Below, piece by piece: positions 33,198-42,544 of a stretch of DNA of 64,000 bases. The position numbers were made by a program, and so were the translations under genes. How positions within the stretch are numbered: the first letter of the stretch is position 1; the number at the start of each line of letters is the position of its first letter. Where the stretch lies: NCBI RefSeq assembly GCF_017255015.1, contig NZ_JAFKCS010000004.1, positions 1 through 64,000 on the forward strand, written 5' to 3'. The notes under the pieces are model-generated. The model did no database searches, was not told the origin of the DNA, and was given only the letters and a program-made list of their open reading frames with translations. Origin of the DNA: Bowmanella yangjiangensis. GTDB lineage: Bacteria; Pseudomonadota; Gammaproteobacteria; Enterobacterales; Alteromonadaceae.

Positions 33198-35063
33198 TTA
33201 GGCAGCTCTATCAATGACCAGTCTGTTGCGCCCGGCGTCTTTGGCTGAGTAAAGGATTTTATCGGCTCTGGCCAGCAGCTCTATGGCGCTGCGAGGAGGA
33301 GTGTTGCTTACCAATCCAATGGATATTGACACTTTAAGTTCATCAAGTTGCATGGTTTCAGCGATTCCTTCACAACGTTTTCTCAGTCTTTCTAACAGCA
33401 AAGCAGCTTCCTGTGCATTGGTATGAGGCAAAGCAATAAGAAACTCCTCCCCACCGATACGGCCCACAATGTCGGTATGTCTTAAGGTCTGAGAACAAAG
33501 CCTGGCAAAGTGCTTGAGAACTTGGTCACCGCCCTGATGGCCCAGACTGTCATTGATCTTCTTGAAGTGGTCCAGATCCACCAATGCTACACAGAAATCA
33601 ATCTGGTGGCGTTTGGCTAAATCTGCCTGTAGCTGCAGTAATTCCAGAGTTTTTCGCCTGTTTAATAGTCCAGTCAGAGTATCGGTATCCGCCAGTTGTT
33701 GTAGTGCTTTTTTATGCAGCCGTTGGCGGTGAAACAAAACCAGCAACAGGCATAGGATTAAACTCAAACTGACAAACAGAACTTGTAATAGCCTGTTACT
33801 GCGTTGCTGATTTGCCAGTTGGGCAAGCTGTAACTGATTTTGAGCTTCTAATAATTCATTCTGTTGGGCTTGCGCCTCGAGCTCGTAACGACTACGCAAC
33901 TGATGAAGTTGTTTAGTACTTTGCTTTGAAAGAAGAGTTTGGTGCTCAGCATTGGTGATGTCTAACGTTTCATAAGCCTGCTGGTATTGACCTGTGGCAG
34001 CCATAATCCGCGCAGCTTGCTCTTGTAGGGCTATCTTCTGCAGCGGCATACTATCTGGATTAAGACTCTCGCGGGCCTTTTTCAAATACTGGTTAGCTAA
34101 CTCCGTTTGTTGCTGCGCTAGATAAATGCTGGAAAGCAACAAGGCGCTGTCAAGTATCATATAGGCATTGTTGCCTTGCTCGAACAACGCCATCGCCTGC
34201 AACGCTGATTGTTTGGCCAGCTCATGCTTACCACTTTGCCAGTCTAACCCTGCCAACTCCTTGAGGGCATAGGCGACGCCCTGGCTGTCATTTATGCGTT
34301 GGGACAGGTCGGCAGACTCTTGCAGTTGTGCCTTGGCCAGCTCGAGGTTACCGGTATTTTTATTGGCGCGCCCCAAGCCATATAGGTAGATGCTTAAACT
34401 TATCCAGCTTTGTTGTTGCCGGTAGTATTCCACAGCTTCAGCAAAGTAAGGCAGGGCCAGCGCGTCCTCCCTGCGGTATTCGTACACTAAGGCGATAGCG
34501 CCGGCTAAATCTGCTTTGACAACCCATGCATCGCGCTGTGGGGCCAGATTATACGCGCGCTGCAGGTCTGTCATCGCCGCGATATAGTCACTCAGGCTGG
34601 TGAGCAGAAGGCCTCTTGTCATCAGGGCTTCGAGGGTAAGATCAAGGTGGTCATAAGATTCAGCCCATGCTATAGCGTCATTGACGTCATCTAATCCTTT
34701 AGCTGGTGTTCCATGTAAGTCCTGAGCAAATGCCATACTCAAATGCAATTTGTGATAAAGCCAGGGTTGTTGATAGGGGGAGAGCAAAGCGAGCCCATTT
34801 TGTGCTTCTGCGATGGACCGCTCCGCTAAGACTAATGCGGCGTATGCCTGGCTCTTTAGCAGGTGATATTGCACAAGTGCCAACCCTGACATTGGCGATT
34901 GAGCGTCCAAAATCTCAAGCAATTGGTCAGGATCTGATTTAATCAAGCTTTGCCATTTATCAAATGGGGCGTCTAACTGCGTCAATCCTGGGGCCGGGGT
35001 AGCTGACGCCAGCCCTGCTATCAATAGTAATGCCACAATGCTGGCGTTAAATAAACTACGCAC
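33198..35063 (-). CDS. periplasmic-TPR, membrane-anchored diguanylate cyclase
   Basis: 621 residues. A signal peptide (1-22) leads to a tetratricopeptide-rich domain (about 60-370), a Gln/Leu-rich coiled coil (about 385-420), one membrane helix (about 425-446) and a cytoplasmic GGDEF domain (about 455-618). The active site reads GGEEF near 537, preceded by RHTD five residues upstream, the product-inhibition I-site. It should synthesise c-di-GMP in response to a periplasmic cue seen by the TPRs. It is the last gene of the minus-strand signalling block, 61 bases after the CheY-like gene. Confidence 0.92.
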   Translation of the reverse strand: MRSLFNASIVALLLIAGLASATPAPGLTQLDAPFDKWQSLIKSDPDQLLEILDAQSPMSGLALVQYHLLKSQAYAALVLAERSIAEAQNGLALLSPYQQPWLYHKLHLSMAFAQDLHGTPAKGLDDVNDAIAWAESYDHLDLTLEALMTRGLLLTSLSDYIAAMTDLQRAYNLAPQRDAWVVKADLAGAIALVYEYRREDALALPYFAEAVEYYRQQQSWISLSIYLYGLGRANKNTGNLELAKAQLQESADLSQRINDSQGVAYALKELAGLDWQSGKHELAKQSALQAMALFEQGNNAYMILDSALLLSSIYLAQQQTELANQYLKKARESLNPDSMPLQKIALQEQAARIMAATGQYQQAYETLDITNAEHQTLLSKQSTKQLHQLRSRYELEAQAQQNELLEAQNQLQLAQLANQQRSNRLLQVLFVSLSLILCLLLVLFHRQRLHKKALQQLADTDTLTGLLNRRKTLELLQLQADLAKRHQIDFCVALVDLDHFKKINDSLGHQGGDQVLKHFARLCSQTLRHTDIVGRIGGEEFLIALPHTNAQEAALLLERLRKRCEGIAETMQLDELKVSISIGLVSNTPPRSAIELLARADKILYSAKDAGRNRLVIDRAA

Positions 35064-35124
35064 GCTACAACTCCGTTATCTCTGGTCAATATCTCGTTGT
35101 CCTGCTGCAGCGTGTTAGTCTGGT

Positions 35125-35505
35125 TCAGGCCATCGTACCAAGAAGCTTATCAACAATGGCTTTGATTTTCTGCAAATGAAAGGGTTTGAGAATAAACCCG
35201 GATGCACCCAGTTTAATTGCTTCAGTGACGTAATCCATACTGCCATGTGCGCTGACTATTACAACTTTGGCATTGGCGTCTAATTGCTTAAGCTCTGCCA
35301 GAATGGCTAAGCCATCTTTTCCTGGCATCTGAATATCTAAAAAGACAATATCAGTGGGACTTTTTTCGTAAATACCTATGGCTGTATCACCGCAGGAAGC
35401 CTCGAACAGATTACATTCAAACATACTCCTTAAGGCCGTGCGCAGAAAGGCTCTGACATCGGCATCATCATCGACAATCAGGGCCGTCATATCCTGATAT
35501 GACAT
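35125..35505 (-). CDS. single-domain CheY-like response regulator
   Basis: 126 residues: a lone receiver domain with the acidic cluster D12-D14, phospho-acceptor D57 (FLDIQMPG), the Thr/Ser switch in VVIVSAHG and K109 region (FILKPF). With no output domain it probably shuttles phosphate or binds a target protein. It lies 15 bases downstream of the REC-HK-REC-Hpt kinase gene, whose Hpt domain is the natural phosphodonor. Confidence 0.92.
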   Translation of the reverse strand: MSYQDMTALIVDDDADVRAFLRTALRSMFECNLFEASCGDTAIGIYEKSPTDIVFLDIQMPGKDGLAILAELKQLDANAKVVIVSAHGSMDYVTEAIKLGASGFILKPFHLQKIKAIVDKLLGTMA

Positions 35506-35520
35506 AAGACACTCCTTGCA

Positions 35521-37341
35521 TCAATCAATGGGTAAATTGTCCTTGTTGGCGATAAGTTTCTCGACTTCAAAACTGAGAGCCTTGAGGGCCAATGGCAGTT
35601 TTTCTATGGGCATATGGTGTTCAAGCTGTCTGGCCATCTCGCTGATTTGTTTAAACTGGAACAAAGCTGCTGTGCCTCTCAGTTTATGTGCCAATTGTTC
35701 AAGTTGCGAGAGGTTGTTCTGCTGATAGGCTAACTTTATAGCGCACAAGTGGGCTGGCAAACCGTTGACAAATTGTGACATCAACTGGCGCATTTCGTCG
35801 TTTGGCATGGTCAGATCATTTTGCTCTGAAATACCAGGCAAATGCTGTTGTAACAGCCTGGCAAACTTCTGACGGTCAATGGGTTTTGATAAGTGCTCGG
35901 AAAATCCCGCGTGCATATACATCTTAATATCATCGCTCATGACATTGGCTGTTAGTGCGACCACCGGTGTTTCTACACCAACAGCACGCAGCAACTTAAG
36001 TGCTTGCAGACCATCCATGACGGGCATATTAATATCGGTGAAAATCAGGTCAAATTCCTCAGCCATAGCCGCTTCCATCAACTGCTGGCCATTCTCAACT
36101 GCTCTGACATCCAACCCCTGACTTTGCAACATGCGAGTCAGTAGTTTACGACTTTCATTGGAGTCTTCCGCCAGTAATATCTTGCCGCTCAGTTTGCTTT
36201 GGTTGTCTGGTTTTTCCTCTTCCATTCTTGGGACTTCGCATAGTTTTGGTTGCATGGTCAAGGTGAAGCAACTACCGACTCCAAGTTCACTCTCAAGGCT
36301 TATTTGGCCGGAAAGCTTGTTAGCCAATTGTGCGGAAATACTCAAACCCAGACCTGTCCCACCAAATTCACGAGTAACTGTTGAATCGCCTTGGGTAAAA
36401 GGGGCGAAAAGTTCTGCCTGGCGTTTTTTGTCAATCCCTAGGCCGGTGTCACTAATCTTAAAAAACAGTTGCTCAGTTTCGATGCCAACATCCAGGGTAA
36501 CCTTCCCTTGCTTGGTAAATTTAATAGCATTGGAAAGCAGATTGACCAAAATTTGTTTAAGACGAACAGGGTCAGTATAAATGTGTCGGGGCAACGCCTC
36601 GCCGATATTGACGGCAAAGATAAGCTGCTTTTTCCTGGCACTATCTTCAACCAGAGATCGTACTTCTTCAATTAGCTCTGGCAGGTTAACCGGCAGCAAT
36701 TCAATTTCCAGCTTTCCGGCTTCAATTTTGGATAGATCCAGTACGTCATTGAGCAAAGTTAATAGATGTTTACCACTTATGCTGATGGCTTTGATGGCTT
36801 GTTTCTCTTCGCCTTTAAATTCATCAGCCAGCAGCGCTTCTGCATAGCCAATGATGCTGGTCAATGGGGTGCGAATTTCATGACTCATATTGGCCAGAAA
36901 TCGACTTTTGGCTTCACTGGCTCGGCTTAAATCCCGGGATAATTGTTGTAAAGCCCGACGCTGTCGCACTATCTCTAATTGGGTGGCAATCCTGGCCTTC
37001 ACCACGTCAATATTGAAGGGTTTGTGGATATAGTCTTGCGCACCCAAACGCAGCCCTTCCTGTTCTTTTTCGGGGTTGTCTAAGCCAGTTATGAATATAA
37101 TGGGAATGTCACTGGTGGCAGGGATGGACTTAAGCGTGCGTAGGGTATCGAAGCCATCCATTCCTGGCATCAGAATATCGAGAAGAATTAAGTCAGGTTG
37201 CATGGCTACGGCTTTTTCGACAGCCTGATTACCGTTTTGCGCCAGGATGATGCCGGTATCCTGGCGAAGAAAGTCACTCAATAATCTTAGATTGGCTTTT
37301 TCATCATCAACCAACAGTACCGTTGGGCGAGCTGCTGTCAT
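35521..37341 (-). CDS. soluble hybrid histidine kinase REC-HisKA-HATPase-REC-Hpt
   Basis: 606 residues, no membrane segment. Order: receiver 1 (about 7-122, LLDILMPGMDG), HisKA with [17 protein letters not shown] (His near 153), HATPase_c (about 260-375, [13 protein letters not shown] and GTGLGLSISAQL), receiver 2 (about 383-500, FTDINMPVMDG) and a C-terminal Hpt domain with LAHKLRGTAALFQF (about 548-562). The N-terminal receiver means it is itself commanded by another kinase. Its start overlaps the REC-GGDEF gene by 35 bases, so both belong to one operon. Confidence 0.94.
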   Translation of the reverse strand: MTAARPTVLLVDDEKANLRLLSDFLRQDTGIILAQNGNQAVEKAVAMQPDLILLDILMPGMDGFDTLRTLKSIPATSDIPIIFITGLDNPEKEQEGLRLGAQDYIHKPFNIDVVKARIATQLEIVRQRRALQQLSRDLSRASEAKSRFLANMSHEIRTPLTSIIGYAEALLADEFKGEEKQAIKAISISGKHLLTLLNDVLDLSKIEAGKLEIELLPVNLPELIEEVRSLVEDSARKKQLIFAVNIGEALPRHIYTDPVRLKQILVNLLSNAIKFTKQGKVTLDVGIETEQLFFKISDTGLGIDKKRQAELFAPFTQGDSTVTREFGGTGLGLSISAQLANKLSGQISLESELGVGSCFTLTMQPKLCEVPRMEEEKPDNQSKLSGKILLAEDSNESRKLLTRMLQSQGLDVRAVENGQQLMEAAMAEEFDLIFTDINMPVMDGLQALKLLRAVGVETPVVALTANVMSDDIKMYMHAGFSEHLSKPIDRQKFARLLQQHLPGISEQNDLTMPNDEMRQLMSQFVNGLPAHLCAIKLAYQQNNLSQLEQLAHKLRGTAALFQFKQISEMARQLEHHMPIEKLPLALKALSFEVEKLIANKDNLPID

Positions 37342-38263
37342 GCTGGATCACTCCCTGTTCTTCACCAAACCACAAGACTCTGTTTTTCCCCTGGTGCTTG
37401 GCCAGGTAGAGCATATCGTCAGCCAGTTTTAAGGCATCCTCTGGTCTTGTGTTCATACTAGGCTGACAGGTTACACCACCAATACTGACGGTAACCTTAT
37501 GCCTGGATTCGCTGTATGGTTTTTCCAACTGCAGAGCCTCTATGGCTCGGCGACAACTTTCCATTACATCTATGCTGCCTTTTTTGTTGATTTCAGGCAG
37601 CAGAATCACGAATTCTTCGCCCCCATATCGGGCGACGAGATCTCTGGGGCGCTTTAGCTGCGCCAGGAGTTGCATAGCGACTTCCTGCAGAATCTTGTCG
37701 CCGATGGCATGTCCGTGACGGTCATTGAACTGTTTAAAATTATCGATATCTACCATCACTAGCGATAACTCTGACTTATTTCGCATAGCGACACGCCATT
37801 CACGATGCATGACTTCATCATAGCGACGGCGATTTGCTACTGAGGTTAATGGATCAATATTAGCCAGTTTTTCCAACATCACCCTCTGCCGAGCAAGTTG
37901 AAGATGCAGTTTAATCCTGGCTAATACTACCGCGGCGTGAAACGGTTTTTGGATATAGTCGCAGGCACCCAGCAAAAGTCCTTTTTCTTCGTGACTAACA
38001 TCGCCCAGCGATGTAATAAATATAACTGGAATTGCACAGGTTGCGGCATCATGTTTGAGGTGGTTGATGACTTCAAAGCCATCCATATCCTGCATAACGA
38101 CGTCCAGTAAAATTAAATCTGGCGCAAACTCTCCGGCTTTGCGAATTCCCTGGGCTCCATTTTTGGCCAACACGATTTCGACTTCATCACGAAGTATATC
38201 GCTAAGTATTTTTAGATTGGTCTTTTCATCGTCGATGATAAGTACCCGCTGTTTCGCCAACAT
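37307..38263 (-). CDS. REC-GGDEF response regulator diguanylate cyclase (PleD/WspR-like)
   Basis: 318 residues: receiver (about 5-120, LILLDVVMQDMDG with the phospho-Asp near 55, and Lys in YIQKPFH) followed by GGDEF (about 150-305). The active site is GGEEF near 212, preceded by RPRD five residues upstream, an intact I-site. Phosphorylation by the neighbouring hybrid kinases should control c-di-GMP synthesis. It starts 15 bases after the TPR hybrid kinase stop and overlaps the next kinase gene. Confidence 0.94.
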   Translation of the reverse strand: MLAKQRVLIIDDEKTNLKILSDILRDEVEIVLAKNGAQGIRKAGEFAPDLILLDVVMQDMDGFEVINHLKHDAATCAIPVIFITSLGDVSHEEKGLLLGACDYIQKPFHAAVVLARIKLHLQLARQRVMLEKLANIDPLTSVANRRRYDEVMHREWRVAMRNKSELSLVMVDIDNFKQFNDRHGHAIGDKILQEVAMQLLAQLKRPRDLVARYGGEEFVILLPEINKKGSIDVMESCRRAIEALQLEKPYSESRHKVTVSIGGVTCQPSMNTRPEDALKLADDMLYLAKHQGKNRVLWFGEEQGVIQHDSSSPNGTVG

Positions 38264-38278
38264 GATTTCAGGTCCAAA

Positions 38279-41200
38279 TTAAGAGTTAATCACTTTGTGG
38301 GGGCTTTTTTGTTCGTGTCTCTCTATTTCGTTTAGCAGGGATACTGTCAATTTTGCAGCTCGTTCGTACTCGACATCTTCTACTTTTTTAATTATTTCTG
38401 CCAAACGTTCACTGATAAGGGAATCCTCTGTTATGTCTCTTAAGGCGAACAGTTTGTCTTCTACCTGAAAGTCTGAGTGCTTGAGTAAATCTAAAATCTG
38501 CCGCAGCGCCTCAACTAAGTCTGATTCAGACAATGACATTGAATGAGCCATTTGTTGTTCTTTCACCATTGGTGCCAGACCTTGCAGCAAATGCTCCAAC
38601 TCTTCGGCAATCATCAATATCGCTTTCGGGTCGCAGGGTCCATGTTCAAGTATTGGCTCTAATGCGCTGCATTGCGAGGATAAGCCAAGGGCACCAATAT
38701 AGGCGCTGGAAGATTTGAGCGAATGTATCAACCTGAACAATACAGTAAATTGTGCTTCTGCAAGTTGTTGTCTTAATTGTGTAGGCGTGTCCTGCTGGTC
38801 ACGATAGAAAGAACAGAGCAAGGTTCGATAAAGTTCGGGGTTGCCTCCTAATCTGGTTATCGACTGTTGCACCTCGAGTCCCGCTAATTGCTCATTTTGC
38901 CAGGTTAGAGAATCACTGTTAGGTGTATCTGATGCTGTAATGGTGCGCTCTGTGGGAAGGTGTTCAGCCAAAATAGAAAATAAACTGCTATTGTCGAACG
39001 GTTTTGCTAGATGCCCGTTCATACCAGCCTTCAAACTTTTCTGGCGGTCCGTTTCCATAGCATGTGCTGTCATAGCAATAATGGGAATTTGCAGTTCCAT
39101 ATCCTGGCGAATAATAACTGCTGCTGTGAGTCCGTCCATGACCGGCATTTGAATATCCATCAAGACGGCATCAAAAAACTCGTCCTGCAATTTGCTGATC
39201 GCTTGTTGGCCATTTTCAGCTACCACCACTTCAACCTTAGTCTTTTGTAAAATGCCCAGTGCCACCCGCCGATTGACTTCATTGTCTTCTACCAACAACA
39301 ATCGGTATTGCGACCAATCGGGAATCAATGTTTCTTTGGCCAGAACGACAGTTTGCATACTCGCTTTATTGACTTGTGCCAGAGGCAAGGAAAATCTGAA
39401 GCAAGCACCTTCACCTGGGGTACTCTCAATCCAAATTCGACCATCCATCAAATCACAGAGTTGTTTGCAAATTGCCAGTCCCAGACCCGTTCCTCCATAC
39501 TTTCGGGTGATCGAGTCATCTGCCTGACTAAAGCTTTGGAATAGTGCATCTTGCTGGTCCTGGCTCAGGCCAATCCCCGTGTCACGGACAGCACCCTCAA
39601 GTAATACAAGGTTCTGATTGTCAGGTAACTGACGCGCAGTCAACTCTATAGTAACGTCACCACTGTCGGTAAATTTAACGGCATTACTCACTAGGTTGTT
39701 CAAGATCTGCTTTATGCGCCAAGGATCGCCTAAAAGTTGCGTAGGCATGTCTGGGGAAATCTTTTCAATTAATTGCAGGTTCTTAGCTCGAGCCTGAAGC
39801 ATGTGCATATTTAGTGCACATTTGACCACCTCGCGGGGCGCGAAAGGAACCATATCTATGGTTAGCTTTCCTGCTTCTATGCGTGAGAAATCCAAAATAT
39901 CATTCACCAAACGCAACAGGATTTCCCCGGCATCCAGCACGTTCAACAGATGGCTACGTTGCTCGTTCGTTGAGCGAGTCTCTAATGCCAGTCGACTAAG
40001 GCCGGTGATAGCATTAATAGGGGTGCGGAGTTCATGGCTCATTCTGGCCAAAAATGCAGATTTGGCCTCAGTCGCAGCTTCTGCGTCATGTCGGGCAACA
40101 GCTAGTTGTTTGCTGAGCCTGGCTAAACGCGTCTTCTCTCTATGCATGTACATGGACCATAAGGCTAAGAAGCCCAGTAATCCAAACAATAAGGTGGCAG
40201 TTAACCAGGCATTTTCGCTGCGTTTCTGACTGATTTCCCGCTCAAGACCTAGTAGTCTATTCTGCTCTTCCAAATCTGCAATTTGTGCTTCTTTTGCCTC
40301 ACTATCAAATAAGGCTTGCATGACAGCCAACTGCGTAGCCGCCCTCTCGTTCCTAAAGCTTTTGTCTGTTTTTTCCGCATTTTTTAAACTGAGTAAGGCT
40401 TCAGTTAAATTTCCCAATCTTTCTTGAATTTCTGCTTGAACTCGGTAGCTTTCCGCTAATTCTAATTTCTCATTTACTTTTTTTGATATTGAGATGGCTA
40501 AGTTAGCTGATTGGAGTGCTTCGTCTAAATTCGCGATCTTTAGCAGTGCTACTGATTTTTTTCTCAGCGTCGATGCTTCTAAATACTTAATGTTTTTTCT
40601 TTGGGAAATATTGATAGCATCATTATAGCGTTCAAGTGCAGTAGCATGTTTTCCTTGATTGGAAAGCGCATCACCTAGGCCGTTGGAAGCCAATGCAATT
40701 CCAAGCTCATCGCCATCATTCATATACTGCTGCATTGATAAATTAAAATGGGTTATTGATTTTTCAATGTTTCCCATCGCTAATTCAACAGTAGCAATAC
40801 CCAGTTCAACACCGGCCTCTGTGTTTTCCTTGTTTAGCGACTTGTACTTCTCATAATACGAGAGTGCAGCTTGGTATTTTCCAGAGCGCTCAAAAGAATT
40901 CGCAATGTTGTTGTAACAATAACCTAGGTATTTGTTGTCTCCAATTTCCTTGTATATCTCTGCGGCATCATTGTATAAGCTAATTGCTTTAGGGTATTCG
41001 CCTAATACCTGTAATACATTGCCTTGCAACATTTTTGCACGTGCCTTCACCTTAAAAAGTTCATTTCTTTTGGCTAACACTTCTGCATCACGTGCATTCT
41101 TCATTGAATCTTCATAGTCACCAAGGAAGTAAAGTGCGTATGACTTGCTGTTAATTATTCTGCCTAACAAATCTGGCGAAATTTGCTCTCGATATTTTGA

Positions 41201-41383
41201 CAGTATTAAATCTGAAACTGTTAATGCTGTGGAGGGATTTTTGCGTGCTTGCTTTTCGAGATCTTCAACAAAGTCTAAATTTATCTCTGATATATCTGGT
41301 CTTTCAGAAATGACGCTCTTTTCTTCTGCCATTGCTGGCAGAAGAAAGAGTAAAAGTAATAAGGTCTTAGTTAACTTAATCAC
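38279..41383 (-). CDS. TPR-sensor hybrid histidine kinase adjoining the borosin precursor
   Basis: 1034 residues from a GTG start 4 bases after the precursor-like gene. A signal peptide (1-19) is followed by periplasmic tetratricopeptide repeats (about 60-350), a coiled coil, a membrane helix (about 393-412), HisKA with MSHELRTPINAITGLSR (His near 449), HATPase_c (about 555-670), a receiver (about 690-805, MDIQMPVMDG) and Hpt with LIHSLKSSSAYIGALGL near 884. A TPR periplasmic domain is well suited to binding a peptide or protein ligand, so the neighbouring RiPP could be its signal; this is inference. The weak binding site at the GTG suggests translational coupling to the precursor. Confidence 0.92.
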   Translation of the reverse strand: MIKLTKTLLLLLFLLPAMAEEKSVISERPDISEINLDFVEDLEKQARKNPSTALTVSDLILSKYREQISPDLLGRIINSKSYALYFLGDYEDSMKNARDAEVLAKRNELFKVKARAKMLQGNVLQVLGEYPKAISLYNDAAEIYKEIGDNKYLGYCYNNIANSFERSGKYQAALSYYEKYKSLNKENTEAGVELGIATVELAMGNIEKSITHFNLSMQQYMNDGDELGIALASNGLGDALSNQGKHATALERYNDAINISQRKNIKYLEASTLRKKSVALLKIANLDEALQSANLAISISKKVNEKLELAESYRVQAEIQERLGNLTEALLSLKNAEKTDKSFRNERAATQLAVMQALFDSEAKEAQIADLEEQNRLLGLEREISQKRSENAWLTATLLFGLLGFLALWSMYMHREKTRLARLSKQLAVARHDAEAATEAKSAFLARMSHELRTPINAITGLSRLALETRSTNEQRSHLLNVLDAGEILLRLVNDILDFSRIEAGKLTIDMVPFAPREVVKCALNMHMLQARAKNLQLIEKISPDMPTQLLGDPWRIKQILNNLVSNAVKFTDSGDVTIELTARQLPDNQNLVLLEGAVRDTGIGLSQDQQDALFQSFSQADDSITRKYGGTGLGLAICKQLCDLMDGRIWIESTPGEGACFRFSLPLAQVNKASMQTVVLAKETLIPDWSQYRLLLVEDNEVNRRVALGILQKTKVEVVVAENGQQAISKLQDEFFDAVLMDIQMPVMDGLTAAVIIRQDMELQIPIIAMTAHAMETDRQKSLKAGMNGHLAKPFDNSSLFSILAEHLPTERTITASDTPNSDSLTWQNEQLAGLEVQQSITRLGGNPELYRTLLCSFYRDQQDTPTQLRQQLAEAQFTVLFRLIHSLKSSSAYIGALGLSSQCSALEPILEHGPCDPKAILMIAEELEHLLQGLAPMVKEQQMAHSMSLSESDLVEALRQILDLLKHSDFQVEDKLFALRDITEDSLISERLAEIIKKVEDVEYERAAKLTVSLLNEIERHEQKSPHKVINS

Positions 41384-41387
41384 GTTT

Positions 41388-41678
41388 TTAATGTGTGGTT
41401 AAGCCAATGCGACCTATATTGTCTTTATTGTCACTATTGGCAGAGCTATTTTCTAACCCTTTCCAGTCGCCCGTGGAGGCTATGAGTGCGCTTGCCATGC
41501 GTTGGCGGAGTGTCTCACTATCCATCGCCAGCAACTGCTCCGCATTTTCCACCCCGGCTTCTGATAGCAGACGTCGACGATTAGATGCAAGTTCTTCGGC
41601 TGTGTTACCCGTGTTGAAGATGTTAAGTTTATTGGCGTCTGTTGCCAACTCAATGTAGAAACGACTTAGATTATCCAT
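41388..41678 (-). CDS. split-borosin precursor-like protein (borosin-binding domain plus candidate core)
   Basis: 96 residues, with AAGGAAAA before the ATG and 25 bases after the methyltransferase stop. Residues 4-60 (starting LSRFYIELATDANKLNIFN, later LLSEAGVENAEQLL and METLR-like helices) match the small helical borosin-binding domain recalled from SonA of Shewanella oneidensis (LSDFFTQLGQDAQL). The C-terminal 30 residues are Ser/Asn/Asp-rich and end NIGRIGLTTH, the most likely core because it has alternating Ile/Gly like known borosin cores; ALIASTGDWKG (64-74) is an alternative. No Cys, and no signal peptide. Identification depends on pattern similarity plus adjacency to the methyltransferase. 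Confidence 0.82.
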   Translation of the reverse strand: MDNLSRFYIELATDANKLNIFNTGNTAEELASNRRRLLSEAGVENAEQLLAMDSETLRQRMASALIASTGDWKGLENSSANSDNKDNIGRIGLTTH

Positions 41679-41703
41679 AATGTTTTCCTTTTGTTGTTAT
41701 GGT

Positions 41704-42525
41704 TTAGCTTTCACTTTCTACTTCTTCATACTCATCCCAATGATGAATATCCTGTTCAGTCAGACCTAGCCAGGTAAGGCGGTCTTCGGCAAACTCTGGA
41801 GTTTTACAAGCCGGCACATATAGGGTGGTTACTGTATTTACTTCCGCTTTGGGCAGTTCAGCCAAAGTAACCCAATCCCTTTTTGGTTCGAAACCTGCAA
41901 ATATCGGTGCCTCGTATAGACATACCTGGTGATCGGTCGGATAGCTTTGCAGCAATAATTGGGTCAGCGCATCTAGCCCTTTCTCGCCAGGTTTGAAGTG
42001 GTCCATGCTATGTTCACCGGTCAGACCGATTTGCCACAATATCAGTGCAGCGCTGGTATCCACTTGGCGACGGGTTAATAAAAAACGCGTAGATTCATAA
42101 GATTGGCAACCTGTATCGGCAGGGTCCAGATCTAAATCAGCGTATAAACAGGCGTCGGCTGAAATTCCTGGTAGCATTCGTACTTGGTGGCCCAGAGGTT
42201 TAAGGACCCTGCTGGCCATGCGGGTAGAAGAAACAAAAACCCCTGGGTGACCGTAAAATACGGTGCAGACGTCCTTACCTTCGGTGACCAGTTCAATAAT
42301 CCGTTTGGCCATCTGCCGATAAATCTCAGGTCTGGAGTAGCCCATAGTATAAAAACGACCCAAATGTTCGGTATTGGGATTAAGTTGCAGAATGTGCTGA
42401 ATGGAGAGCGGATTAGGGGCAACTAAAAGAACCACTTCTGCCGTCTGAATTAGGCTTTGTGTTTCTAAGGTCATATGGCCTGGATGCAGGCCGCAACCTG
42501 CAATTGTAAGACGACCCTTTGTCAT
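41704..42525 (-). CDS. borosin-type iterative peptide alpha-N-methyltransferase (SonM/OphMA-like, split)
   Basis: 273 residues from ATG 42525 (AAGGGAA five bases upstream); the longer ORF to 42588 is not needed. A tetrapyrrole-methylase-fold SAM enzyme, but with borosin-specific blocks: RLTIAGCGLHPGHMTLET, TVFYGHPGVFV, MLPGISADACLYADLDLDP, GCQSYESTRFLL and LILWQIGLTGEHSM. By alignment from memory to fungal OphMA, the backbone-methylation residues Tyr66, Arg72, Tyr76 and Tyr98 correspond to Y59, R65, Y69 and Y91, all present. OphMA carries its core at its own C-terminus; here the protein ends in an acidic tail and the substrate is encoded separately by the next gene. Porphyrin-methylase alternatives are rejected on these motifs. 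Confidence 0.9.
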   Translation of the reverse strand: MTKGRLTIAGCGLHPGHMTLETQSLIQTAEVVLLVAPNPLSIQHILQLNPNTEHLGRFYTMGYSRPEIYRQMAKRIIELVTEGKDVCTVFYGHPGVFVSSTRMASRVLKPLGHQVRMLPGISADACLYADLDLDPADTGCQSYESTRFLLTRRQVDTSAALILWQIGLTGEHSMDHFKPGEKGLDALTQLLLQSYPTDHQVCLYEAPIFAGFEPKRDWVTLAELPKAEVNTVTTLYVPACKTPEFAEDRLTWLGLTEQDIHHWDEYEEVESES

Positions 42526-42544
42526 AGACGTTCCCTTTGTGTTT

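Noticed and set aside
41704-42525. Calling the tetrapyrrole-methylase-like gene a cobalamin or sirohaem methyltransferase
   Set aside because: No haem or B12 genes are adjacent, and the HPGHMTLET, VFYGHPGVFVS and GCQSYES blocks plus a neighbouring precursor-like protein fit borosin enzymes better.
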